The notes: generated from the sequence alone by a model not told the origin. DNA of 64,000 bases from Phycisphaerales bacterium (GCA_019744815.1 JAIEUA010000001.1:186001-250000), one strand, 5' to 3'. Numbered from the stretch's first letter, positions 17,917 to 27,532 are shown. Program-made: numbers and translations.

Positions 17917-18576
17917 ATGAGCGAGGAAGTGAACTCCCCACGACCGTCTCGTTACACTCAGCGCGTGAACGATCGCGAAGCCGAAGACCGACCGTACACG
18001 CCGCGGCTGATGAGCCGATGGCTGGTCGTCGTCGTGTCGTTGGCGCTCCTGACGATCTTTCTGTGGCCGTACGTCTTCATTGTCGTGATGTCGATACGAC
18101 ATCTGGCCAGCGAGCGCGTCGACGTCTATCGAGGCTGGACCGATGCGGCGTACTTGGCAGATTGTCTGGAGAACTTCCATGAAGAACGCGCTCGGGCCGC
18201 GGCGAGCTTCCTCGCTTGGGACATCATCGAGAAGGCGCCGGTCGAGACACAGCGTCGCATCATCCGGGCATGGATCGATCGCGGCGATGGAGGAACCGGA
18301 AACGCCGTGGTACTGGGGTTTCGATACACCTATCGCGCCGGTCCGGCGTCGCAGGCAATGCTCCTCGACGAGTGCGTCCGGGGATTGCTCGCGACCGATG
18401 CTGACCGCGTTCGCCTCGCGGGGTGGATCTGTCGAGCTTTCTCCAAAGCCCCGGCGGAGCAAACCGGCTTTCCCGAGATTGAATTAGAGGTCTGCGGACC
18501 ACAGCCGCTCAACGACCGAGGCATCAACGAAATGGTCGTGTATCTGATCGAATGGCGATCACACGTCTCACCGTGA
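17917..18576 (+). CDS. Hypothetical protein with one transmembrane segment
   Basis: WLVVVVSLALLTIFLWPYVFIVVMSI segment then helical region; ORF framed by repeat elements. Confidence 0.55.
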   Translation: MSEEVNSPRPSRYTQRVNDREAEDRPYTPRLMSRWLVVVVSLALLTIFLWPYVFIVVMSIRHLASERVDVYRGWTDAAYLADCLENFHEERARAAASFLAWDIIEKAPVETQRRIIRAWIDRGDGGTGNAVVLGFRYTYRAGPASQAMLLDECVRGLLATDADRVRLAGWICRAFSKAPAEQTGFPEIELEVCGPQPLNDRGINEMVVYLIEWRSHVSP

Positions 18577-18622
18577 TGGCAGATGACTTCAATGCTCACT
18601 TGCGCTGGCGTCCGACGGATGT

Positions 18623-18710
18623 GCCGCGCGACTGATGCGGCGAGGCTTCGACGCGAGTGTTCCAGACCCACCAGTCGCGCGGCTCCGAGCCGCCGCGGAC
18701 TGGTGGCACC
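18623..18710. repeat. Nested-palindrome element, GGTGCCATCAGTCCGC family (left end truncated)
   Basis: CGCGCGACTGATGCGGCG...CACCAGTCGCGCGGCTCCGAGCCGCCGCGGACTGGTGGCACC. Confidence 0.7.
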
Positions 18711-18786
18711 AAAACACTTCCGCCGCCGACCGCCCCCACCAATTCCGGACGCCCACCTCTCCAGACTCCCCGCGAAAGAATCCTGG

Positions 18787-19563
18787 ATGCAAGCCCTCAA
18801 GCGATTCACCGAGTCCGCGCCCTTCTCCGCCTTCGTCTTCGCCACCATCGTCCTCAACGGCGTCCTCGTCGGCTGGCAGACCTACGACAACGCCCCGTGG
18901 GTCGCGCTCCTGCTCACCATCTGCCTCTGGATCTTCGTCGTCGAGCTCGCGCTCAAGCTCGTCGCGGCAATCGGCACCCGCACCACCCGAGCGTTCCTCT
19001 CCGACGGCTGGAACCTCTTCGACATCGCCATCGTCGCCGGCAGCTTCCTGCCCGACGCCGGTCCCCTCGCCGCCATCGCCCGTGTGATCCGCGTCCTCCG
19101 CGTCTTCCGCCTGGTCCGCAGCATCCCCGAACTCCGCCTCATCGTCACCGTCCTGCTCCGCAGCGTCGTGAGCATGAAGTACATCACGCTCCTGGCGTTC
19201 ATCATCCTCTACATCTACGGCGTCATCGGCGTCAAGCTCTTCGGGGCCCACCTCCCCGAGTACGCCACCCTCCACGAGGCCTTCTTCACCCTCTTCCGCG
19301 TCCTCACCGGCGACAACTGGACCGACCTCCGCTACGCCGCCAAGGACCAGCCCTGGCAGTGGAAGAGCACCTTCTACCACGTCTCGTGGATCGTCGTCAG
19401 CACCTTCCTCTTGATCAACCTCATCGTGGGCGCGGTGCTGAACAACTACCAGGAAGTGCAGGAGGCCGAGCGGAACAAGAACTCCAAGCTCGACGCCAGC
19501 GACACCCGCCTCAAAGAGCTCGCCGAAGAGATGCACACGATCCTCAAAGCCCGCCGCGGCTAG
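18787..19563 (+). CDS. Voltage-gated cation channel, single-domain 6-TM ion transporter
   Basis: S4-like IARVIRVLRVFRLVRSIPELRLIV; pore LFRVLTGDNWTDLRYA; S6 and cytosolic coiled region. ATG at 18787 lies just after the repeat. Confidence 0.88.
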   Translation: MQALKRFTESAPFSAFVFATIVLNGVLVGWQTYDNAPWVALLLTICLWIFVVELALKLVAAIGTRTTRAFLSDGWNLFDIAIVAGSFLPDAGPLAAIARVIRVLRVFRLVRSIPELRLIVTVLLRSVVSMKYITLLAFIILYIYGVIGVKLFGAHLPEYATLHEAFFTLFRVLTGDNWTDLRYAAKDQPWQWKSTFYHVSWIVVSTFLLINLIVGAVLNNYQEVQEAERNKNSKLDASDTRLKELAEEMHTILKARRG

Positions 19564-19595
19564 CTTCACCAACCCGCGCCCGTTCCAACACGACC

Positions 19596-19708
19596 GGTGC
19601 CATCAGTCCGCCGGCTCGGCGGCGCGACTGATGCGGCATGGAGACGGTCGCGGATCGTTCCAGACGCACCAATCGCGCGGCTCCGAGCAGAGGCGGACTG
19701 GTGGCACC
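19596..19708. repeat. Nested-palindrome element, GGTGCCATCAGTCCGC family
   Basis: GGTGCCATCAGTCCGCCGGCTCGGCGGCGCGACTGATGCGGC...CACCAATCGCGCGGCTCCGAGCAGAGGCGGACTGGTGGCACC. Confidence 0.8.
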
Positions 19709-19716
19709 GAACGCTC

Positions 19717-20373
19717 TCACTTCACCCGCGTCCACTCCATCACCCAGTTCTCTTCCCACGTCTTCCCATCATCCCACGACACCGCCTGCCACCAGCGGCA
19801 CGAGTTCGGCGTGATCTGATCCCACACGCCCTTCACCTTGATCGGCTTGTCGCCGTCCATGTCGTCGGCGCCGAACGTGCCGACGCCGTTCTCAAAGCCG
19901 CCGGTCTGACCGGGCGTGGTCAAGACGCCGCTCTTGGCGTTCACCCAGAAGTCGTTCCACACTTTGTTCTCGACGTCGAGCAGGCGCAGGCCCATGCCCG
20001 AGAAGCCGCGGCTGGGAATGCGGAGTTCTTCCACGCTGCCAACACCAGCGAGAATCGTGAAGCACGTCGCCTCGCCCTCGAACTCGTCCCATTCCTTCGT
20101 GGCCGCACTCGGGCCGGGGGTCTTCAGGCGCCGGTGCTTGATCTTCCACTCGCCCGCGAGGAAATCGAACTCGCCGGGCTTGCCGGCGCCTTGTTTCACA
20201 ACGGCGGGTGAAGCTGCTTCGGGCTGAACTTGGTCGTTGGCGGTACTGGTGCTCACGTGTTTCTCCTGTGCGAGTGCGACGAGTGCGGCGAGCCCGGGCG
20301 TGGCGACGAGCACGCACGCACCGACCCCGGTCTTGAGCACGTCTCGCCGCGCGATCGCTTGCTGGTCGTTCAT
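19717..20373 (-). CDS. Exported DUF1579-like protein
   Basis: RRDVLKTGVGACVLVATPGLAALVALA Tat-like leader; GEFDFLAGEWKIKHRRLK... EFDFLxGxW family start. Confidence 0.7.
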   Translation of the reverse strand: MNDQQAIARRDVLKTGVGACVLVATPGLAALVALAQEKHVSTSTANDQVQPEAASPAVVKQGAGKPGEFDFLAGEWKIKHRRLKTPGPSAATKEWDEFEGEATCFTILAGVGSVEELRIPSRGFSGMGLRLLDVENKVWNDFWVNAKSGVLTTPGQTGGFENGVGTFGADDMDGDKPIKVKGVWDQITPNSCRWWQAVSWDDGKTWEENWVMEWTRVK

Positions 20374-21248
20374 GATGCATCTCCGTTTCGTGCGTGGGAT
20401 CGCGCTTCGATCCGCGACTATGGACAGCCGATCGCCGCAACGGTTCCATGTTTCGCGAAGATTCCAGCGCGACTCGACACACGGCTCATCCGGCTCTCGA
20501 TCGTGACGTAAACGCGACGAACAGTCTTCGGCGCGACGCGCGCACCACACGCGTCGATGGAGTTCATGGTGCTCCACACGCCATCAACTTTCCCTTTTAT
20601 TCAAGAGTGATCCGAATCGCGACACGCTCGCCGTCGATTCGACGGAAGACCAGCCCGTCACGCGAACCGCGTCCCATTCCTCCGACGTTTCTTCGGACGG
20701 AGTTCAACGCAACCGGCCTGCGGCACCGCCAGAGGCGTCGCGCGCCCCCGCGCGCGACGATTCGTCGGCGAAGCAACGCCCGACCGGTTCCAGCCGCTCG
20801 GCGCCGGCGGAGGGATGACGAATCGTCGCCCCGACCCGCGTGCTCCATGGGCGCTCGAACGCATCGCTCGCCGCTCGGCTTCTCGGGTGGGTGGGCGCGC
20901 GGATCGGTGCCGAAGCAAGCTCGTCGGGCAGGAAGTCCCGGCCCCGCTGCCGCACCGCACGACCGCGCCGAGCAACGGGACCGATCGGCTTCGCCCATCG
21001 GCCACAACGAACGATCGCTCGATTCCACTTTGTTTCTGCAAACATCCCTAGCACGCGGACACCCCAGCAGGACGCCCCGTAATGAGTGAACAAACAGCAA
21101 TTTTTTCACTATTTGAACCCTCTTCCCCTCCGGACTCTTGAACGGACCAGCGCACGCGGTAGGCTCTTCCCATCGCCCTGCTGAGCCCCGCGACCGCGCC
21201 GGCGGCCTGCACAGCGGCGAGCTTGGGTGTCCATAGGGAGTGCAGAGA

Positions 21249-22559
21249 ATGTCGATTCGTTCCGTTTCGCGTCCGTCCACCGGTCTATTCGGCGCCATCG
21301 CCGTCGCCGCCCTCGCCGGCTCCGCCGCCGCCGCCAGCCACACCTCCATCGCCGTGCAAGGAGCCGCCGCCCCCGGAGGCGGCATCTTCGGTGCCTTCAG
21401 CGGCCCACCCTCCGTCAACAAGAACGGCGAGGTCGCCTTCCTCGGCTCCTTCGTCGGCGGCGCCACCAGCGCGGTCTTCCGCGGCAACGGCTCCTCGTCC
21501 TCGCTCGTCGCCACCATCGGCGCCACCACCCCGCTGGGCGGAACCTAAAGCGCTTCGGGCTTCGCCTCCGTCGCCATCGCCGACTCCGGCGACGTCGTGT
21601 TCGTTGGCAGCACCACCGGCGGCAGCGCGGCCCAGGCCATCTTCCGCCACAACGCCGGCTCCACCTCCGCCCTCTTCGCCCGCGGCGCCGCCGCCCCCGG
21701 CACCGGCGGCACCCTCCAGAACTTCTCCAACGTCGCCGTCAACGCCAGCGGCAACGTCGCCTTCATCGCGACCGTCAACGGCGGCACATCCAGCGGCGCC
21801 ATCTACAAGTCCGGCCCCGGCGCCACCCTCTCACCCGTGGCCCTCGCCGGCACGGCCGCCCCCGGCGGCGAAACCTACAACGGCTTCTCCGCTCAGCCCA
21901 GCTTCAACAAGTTCGGGCACACGCTCTTTCAGGCCAACATGCTCGGCGGAACGTCCCGCATCTTCCGCTCCGACGCCGGCGGCACCAGCCTCGTCTTCTC
22001 CGATTCGACCAGCTTCCCGACCTTCGGCAACGCCTCCTCCTTCGGCAACGCCGTCATCAACGACGCCGGCACCATCGCCGTCAACGCCAGCTTCGCCGCC
22101 GGCAGCGCCAACTTCGTCGTCCGCGGCTCCACCATCACCACACTCGCCGCCACCGGCGGCACCATCGACGGCCTCGGCGGCGTCACCATCGCCTCCGTCT
22201 CCTCGCCGCTGCTCAACAACTTCGGCGTCGCCGTCTTCCGCGTCACGCTCGCGGGCGCCGGCGTCACCACCACCAACGACACCGCCTACGTCTTCGGCAC
22301 CCAGGCCGACAACCTCAAGGTCCTCGTCCGCGAAGGCGACACCATCAACATCGGAGGCATCATGCAGACCCTCACCGGCAACCTCTCCAGCATCAACCTC
22401 GCCCTCTCCGACGGCGGCGTCTCCTGGCGCGCCACCTACGCCACCGGCTCCGCCATCATGTACTCCACCGACCCCGGCCTGCTCGTCCCCGGCCCCGGCA
22501 TCGCTCTCGGCGGCATCGCGTTCGGGCTCATCACCGCCGCTCGTCGCCGCCGGGCCTGA
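21249..22559 (+). pseudogene. NxxGxxAF tandem-repeat surface protein with C-terminal sorting tail, interrupted by one in-frame TAA
   Basis: ORFs 21240..21548 and 21597..22559 share a frame; repeats VNKNGEVAFLGS, IADSGDVVFVGS, VNASGNVAFIAT; ends VPGPGIALGGIAFGLITAARRRRA. Confidence 0.8.
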
Positions 22560-22765
22560 CCTTGCCCTCCGTTTCTCTCTGCCAATGAACAACCCGCGCC
22601 CGCCCGGTTGTTCTGCTTTCCCGCGATCGGCGAGCCCGCCGCTTCGCCGTTCAACCCACGCGGGCGAACGAAAGACGACTGATCGCGGTGGCCTTGGCGC
22701 GGGTGGGCGGGTGATGTTGCATCAGCCCATGCTTGGACCCAAACGCCTGAAGCCGTGGGGATCCG

Positions 22766-23935
22766 ATGAGCAAGGATGCACACTTCTCCAGCGAGTTTGA
22801 AGCCGCCGAGATGCACCGCCGCTCTCACCATGAGCAGTGGAAGGAGCGGCTGGCGTCGTTCGCGTTGGCGATCGTGATCGGGATGGGGCTGGTCGCCTTC
22901 TACAACTGGCGGCGGGTGATCCCGGACCAGTTGGCCCTCGGAGCAGCGGTCCAGGTGAAGCCGGCCTTCTGGAACGGGATGCCGGTGAACGGGCGCAGGG
23001 TGGACGATTATCCGGAGGTCTTTCCCCCGAAGAGATACAAGCCCGGGGATGACCTCTGGGTCTGGCTGGGCAACTCGCAGATGCACAGCATCAACCAGTT
23101 GCAGGAGCACGACGAGGTGGCGGTGGCCCACGCCAGCCGCATCATGAACTTCCCGGTCTTCGGGCTGTCGATCCCCAACGCCAGCCTGCGTGAGAACCTC
23201 GCGGTGACGGGGTGGGCGTTCAGCAAGGCGAAACCCCAGTGGGTGATCGTGCCGGTGGTCTTCTACATGTTCCGGATGTACGACCTCCGCACCGGCTTCC
23301 ACGAGATCTACGACGACGCGGCCAAGAAGTCCCTCGCCGCGACCTCGATTGGCGCCGACATGGCCAAGGAGATCGAAAAGCTCGGCAGCGAGGAGAATCG
23401 CGACGCCCAGGGGACGTCGCGCCTGGGGTTCTCGCTGCAGACCTGGTCCGAGGAGAAGCTGAGCGCCCTGGTCAGCTCGCACTCGCAGGTCTGGCGGGAT
23501 CGCGACCAGGCCTACGCCGCGGTCATGAACGACCTGTACACCTCGCGCCACTGGTTCATGGGCATCCGCTCCGACACCAAGCGTCCGATGATCCCGGCCC
23601 GCCTTGAGGCGAACATGCAGGCGCTGTCGGCGCTCATCGATCTGGCCAAGAAGAATGGCGCTCGGGTGCTGGTGTATGTCGCCCCGATCCGCTGGGACGT
23701 CGAGCCGCCCTACATGCTCGACCAGTACTTCTCGTGGAAGAAGGACCTCGAAGCGGCGTGCGCCCGAGACGGCGCGTCGTTCGTCGATCTCGACCGGCTG
23801 ATCCCCGACAACCTCTGGGGGACGGTGTCGGACCAGGTCGACTTCATGCACTTCCAGGGCAAGGGACACGAGATCCTGGCCAACCGCGTCACCCAGGAGA
23901 TCCGCAAGATCGAGGCCTCGGGCCAGGCCGAGTAA
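22766..23935 (+). CDS. SGNH hydrolase-like membrane-anchored protein (putative polysaccharide O-acetylation partner)
   Basis: N-terminal TM; WLGNSQMHSINQL nucleophile block and QVDFMHFQGKGHEIL (D/H block); adjacent to MBOAT gene. Confidence 0.7.
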   Translation: MSKDAHFSSEFEAAEMHRRSHHEQWKERLASFALAIVIGMGLVAFYNWRRVIPDQLALGAAVQVKPAFWNGMPVNGRRVDDYPEVFPPKRYKPGDDLWVWLGNSQMHSINQLQEHDEVAVAHASRIMNFPVFGLSIPNASLRENLAVTGWAFSKAKPQWVIVPVVFYMFRMYDLRTGFHEIYDDAAKKSLAATSIGADMAKEIEKLGSEENRDAQGTSRLGFSLQTWSEEKLSALVSSHSQVWRDRDQAYAAVMNDLYTSRHWFMGIRSDTKRPMIPARLEANMQALSALIDLAKKNGARVLVYVAPIRWDVEPPYMLDQYFSWKKDLEAACARDGASFVDLDRLIPDNLWGTVSDQVDFMHFQGKGHEILANRVTQEIRKIEASGQAE

Positions 23936-23990
23936 AGCCCGCGTCACGAACTCACGTCACGAACCTGCGGCACGCGACGGAATCGCAACG

Positions 23991-25454
23991 ATGCTCTTCA
24001 ACTCTCTGACCTTTCTGATCTTCTCGGTCCTGATGGTGCCGCCCGCGGTCTTCGGACCGGCTTGGATGCGCAAGGCCATCCTGTTCTTCGGCGGGATCAT
24101 CTTCTACGCGTTCTGGCGCATCGACTTCACGTTCCTGGTGCTCTTCACCGCGTTCGTCGATTGGTACGGCGGGCTGCGGATCTATCACGCCCAATCCGCG
24201 AAGGCGAAGAAGGTCTGGCTGGTCCTCAGCCTCACGATGAACCTGGTCGTCTTGGGGTTCTTCAAGTACTTCTATTTCGCCCTGGGCACCACCCAGAGCA
24301 TCGTCGCGCTGTTCGGGGGCACCTTCGAGCTCGACCTGCCCTTCAAGATCATCCTCCCGCTGGGCATCAGCTTCTACACCTTCCATTCGCTCAGCTACGT
24401 CTTCGACATGTACCGCGGGATCGTGCCGCCGATCAAGTACTACACCCAGTTCATCACCTATGTGATGTTCTGGACCCAATTGGTCGCCGGCCCGATCCTC
24501 CGCGCCCACGAGATCGTGCCCCAGCTCGAGAACTACAAACGCCCGACCAAGGGAGAGGCGGTCTACGCGATCGAGGAGATCCTGCAAGGGTTCTTCAAGA
24601 AGGTCGTGCTCGCCGACCAGATCGCGCCCATGGTCGACGCCGGCTACGCCATGCCGGTGGACACGCTGGGAACCCTCGACGTCTGGGTGCTCGCCTTCGC
24701 GTTCGGGTTCCAGATCTACTTTGACTTCTCGGGATACTCGTCGATCGCGCTGGGCTCCGCACGGCTCATGGGTTTCCAGTTCCCGCCCAACTTCAACTGG
24801 CCCTATCTCGCGACCTCGCCCCGCGAGTTCTGGAGACGCTGGCACATCTCCCTCTCAACCTGGATCCGCGACTACCTGTACTTGCCGCTGCAGGGGGCCA
24901 CGTTCAACAAGCGCAGCCGCGTCGGGCTGGCGGACGCCAAATCCGATCAGCCCGAGACCGAGACCAGGCGCACGATCGCCCTGTTCCTCACCTGGTTCAT
25001 CATGGGCCTGTGGCACGGCGCCAACTGGACGTTCGCCGTCTGGGGCATCTGGCACGCGGCGTTCGTCTGGCTCCACCGGGTCACCGAGCCGATCCGTGTC
25101 CGGTTCCCGATGATGGTCCGCATCGTCGGCGGCTTCGTGCTGACGCTGATGATCGAGATGCTCGCCTGGGTCTTCTTCCGCGCCGCGACCCTCACCGACG
25201 CCTTCACCATGGTCTACCGCGCCCTGAACCCCGCCTATCTGGGCGTGCGGTCGCTCCGAGAAACCGCCTACCTGCACGTGTTCAGCTACATGGCAGGCTT
25301 CCTCATCGTGGCTGCCGCGTGGCGTATCAACAAGATGCCCCAGCTCCCACGCCCCGTCCGCTTCGCGACGCTCGCCTGCTCCCACGGCGTGATGTTCTTC
25401 TTCGTCTTCCTGCTGCTCCGCCAGGCCAAGTCGTTCATCTACTTCCAGTTCTAA
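23991..25454 (+). CDS. MBOAT-family membrane-bound O-acyltransferase (AlgI/DltB-like)
   Basis: KIILPLGISFYTFHSLSYVFDMYRG; WRRWHISLSTWIRDYLYLPL; FIMGLWHGANWTFAVWGIWHA. Confidence 0.95.
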   Translation: MLFNSLTFLIFSVLMVPPAVFGPAWMRKAILFFGGIIFYAFWRIDFTFLVLFTAFVDWYGGLRIYHAQSAKAKKVWLVLSLTMNLVVLGFFKYFYFALGTTQSIVALFGGTFELDLPFKIILPLGISFYTFHSLSYVFDMYRGIVPPIKYYTQFITYVMFWTQLVAGPILRAHEIVPQLENYKRPTKGEAVYAIEEILQGFFKKVVLADQIAPMVDAGYAMPVDTLGTLDVWVLAFAFGFQIYFDFSGYSSIALGSARLMGFQFPPNFNWPYLATSPREFWRRWHISLSTWIRDYLYLPLQGATFNKRSRVGLADAKSDQPETETRRTIALFLTWFIMGLWHGANWTFAVWGIWHAAFVWLHRVTEPIRVRFPMMVRIVGGFVLTLMIEMLAWVFFRAATLTDAFTMVYRALNPAYLGVRSLRETAYLHVFSYMAGFLIVAAAWRINKMPQLPRPVRFATLACSHGVMFFFVFLLLRQAKSFIYFQF

Positions 25455-25518
25455 ACGACCGGCTTCCGAGGCTCAGGTCTTCCGGGCGACCGAGCATCCG
25501 GGGCGATAGCACAGCCGT

Positions 25519-25538
25519 CCCGCCGACGCGTCGGCGGG
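25519..25538. repeat. Perfect 20-bp palindrome
   Basis: CCCGCCGACGCGTCGGCGGG between convergent genes. Confidence 0.7.
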
Positions 25539-25604
25539 TTCGCCTCGCGGACCGGATCTCCGCGCCACCTCTGCGAGTCCACGCGAGAACGGCCCAGTCC
25601 GCCC

Positions 25605-26606
25605 TTACCGCTCCGCCGGCTTGTTCGTCTCGATCTCGTCCTTCTTCACCCCAGCGTCCACCATCTTGATCGAACCCGCGAACGGCGGAGCGTCGACCAG
25701 CTTCGCGGACTTGATCTTGGGCATCGGGTCCAGCGGCCTGTCCCCCGGCCCGGTCGGTGACGCCGCGATCGCCCGAATCACGTCGCCGCCCCGCGTCGCC
25801 TGCGCAAACGACGTGTACTGCCCGTCCAGGAACGACGTCCCGTTGCGGCTCAGGCACACAAACACCTGCGACCCGTTCGAGTTCGGATCCCCGCTCCGCG
25901 CGTTCGAAAGCACGCCAAAGTCGTGCGGCAGCGTGCTCTGCTCCAGATCCACCTGGTACCCCGGGCCCCCGCTCCCGCTCGCCGTCGGATCGCCCACCTG
26001 GATCACGAACGGCTCCCCGCTGGGCAGCTTCGGCACGATCCTGTGGAAGATGATGTCGGTGTAAAACCCGCCCTCCACCAGGTGGCGGAAGTTGAACGCC
26101 GTGTTGGGGGCGGCGTCGGGCCGGAGCTGGAACTCGATCTCACCCTTGTCGGTCTCGAACACCACATGCTTGTCGGTGTAGATGCGAAGCCCCGAATACA
26201 CGTTCGGCCCATCGACGAACCGCACCCCGCCCGGCCCGCCCTGAGCCGACTTCGGGCTCACCAACGGCTGCAACACCAGCGCCGGCCCGATCTTCTCCCC
26301 GCCCACCGAGAGCTGCGCGTACAGCAGTGTGGGAGTCTTGGTGTTCCACAGCGTCGGGAACAGCGTCGCCAGGTTCACCTTCCCCGGCAGCACCGACGCC
26401 GTGCCCGCCTTCTCCGCCGTGATCGGCCGGAGCAGCTCGATCACCGCCTCCCCCTCCTTGCCCTCGGGCACCTTCACCTCGATCGGAATCTCCCGCCCCA
26501 CGCCGAAGTAGAGCCGCGTGGACGCGAGCTGAGCGTGCGCCGCCCCCGCGAGTCCGCAGAAGGCGAGCAGGGCCACGGTCGATCGAGCGAGCGAGGAGTT
26601 CATCAT
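25605..26606 (-). CDS. Exported cyclophilin-type peptidyl-prolyl isomerase
   Basis: FETDKGEIEFQLRPDAAPNTAFNFRHLVEGGFYTDIIFHRIVPK...FVIQVGDPTASGSGGPGY; FVCLSRNGTSFLDGQYTSFAQATRGGDVI. Confidence 0.9.
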   Translation of the reverse strand: MMNSSLARSTVALLAFCGLAGAAHAQLASTRLYFGVGREIPIEVKVPEGKEGEAVIELLRPITAEKAGTASVLPGKVNLATLFPTLWNTKTPTLLYAQLSVGGEKIGPALVLQPLVSPKSAQGGPGGVRFVDGPNVYSGLRIYTDKHVVFETDKGEIEFQLRPDAAPNTAFNFRHLVEGGFYTDIIFHRIVPKLPSGEPFVIQVGDPTASGSGGPGYQVDLEQSTLPHDFGVLSNARSGDPNSNGSQVFVCLSRNGTSFLDGQYTSFAQATRGGDVIRAIAASPTGPGDRPLDPMPKIKSAKLVDAPPFAGSIKMVDAGVKKDEIETNKPAER

Positions 26607-26704
26607 GGCCGAGGGTATCACGCCCGGCCGCCACGAATCCGCGCACGAAGACGCCGAGGCGCACAGCCGAGCTGTCCGCCGATGACCCTCGAGTCAGCCC
26701 GTCA

Positions 26705-27532
26705 TCACTTGTTCTCGTACATCCCCAACGCGGCATCGAGAATCGGCCACGTCTCGTCGACAATCTTGTCCTTGTTGCCGACCTTGCTGATCTGGGCGAT
26801 GATCTTCTTCTGGTTGTCCGCCAGCCAGCTCACCGACAGATCGCCACGCATGACGTTCAAGCCGGACCTGTGGCTGAACTCGGCCGCCGAGATCACGGCG
26901 TCGGAGATCAGCGCCCCCATCGCGGCCTCGTTCTGCGTGTTCAGCAGCCGCGAGCCGTCCGCCATCGTGCCCCGGAACTGGTAGTTCCCGTTGATCACGC
27001 CCGGCTTGCCCGCCCACTGCGGCGCAAACCGCGCGAACGAGTTGTTCCCCGAGTGCGAGGGGCAATAGAACACCTTGGGTGCGTTGATGTATTCGCGAAC
27101 AAACAACAAGCCCAGCCCGTCGTAATCCGACGGCCGGGGCAGCTTGGTCCCGCCCGATTCATCCAGACGCATGGTCAGCGTCGACGCCGCCTTGCCACCC
27201 TTGCCCGAAGTGGTCACAAACTGCGACCGAGGCAGGAACTGCGAGTTGTCCTGGGCGTACATTGAGACACCGATCGACACCTGCCGCATATTCGAGCGGC
27301 AGATCACGCGACGGGTGGTCTCGTGAACCTTCGAGATCGAGGGCAGCAACAACCCGATCAAGATCGTGATAATGACGATCGACACCATCAGATCCATGAT
27401 GGTGAAGCCGCGGCTGCTCGCGAGAGATGAAGCGCGCCCGGCGGTCGCGTGCCGATCACGCGGAGCGCGCAGCAAAGCGCTGTCATGCACCAACAGGAGT
27501 TGTGCCGCTCGAAGCCGCACGATCACCTCCAC
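26705..27532 (-). CDS. Type II pseudopilin-like protein with prepilin N-terminal motif
   Basis: SSRGFTIMDLMVSIVIITILIGLLLPSISKVHETTRRVICRSNMRQVSIGVSMYAQDN; true start uncertain. Confidence 0.8.
   Translation of the reverse strand: MEVIVRLRAAQLLLVHDSALLRAPRDRHATAGRASSLASSRGFTIMDLMVSIVIITILIGLLLPSISKVHETTRRVICRSNMRQVSIGVSMYAQDNSQFLPRSQFVTTSGKGGKAASTLTMRLDESGGTKLPRPSDYDGLGLLFVREYINAPKVFYCPSHSGNNSFARFAPQWAGKPGVINGNYQFRGTMADGSRLLNTQNEAAMGALISDAVISAAEFSHRSGLNVMRGDLSVSWLADNQKKIIAQISKVGNKDKIVDETWPILDAALGMYENK

Noticed and set aside
20597-21529. 310-aa minus-strand ORF over the gap and surface gene start
   Set aside because: Runs antisense into the interrupted surface gene and has no recognisable domain.
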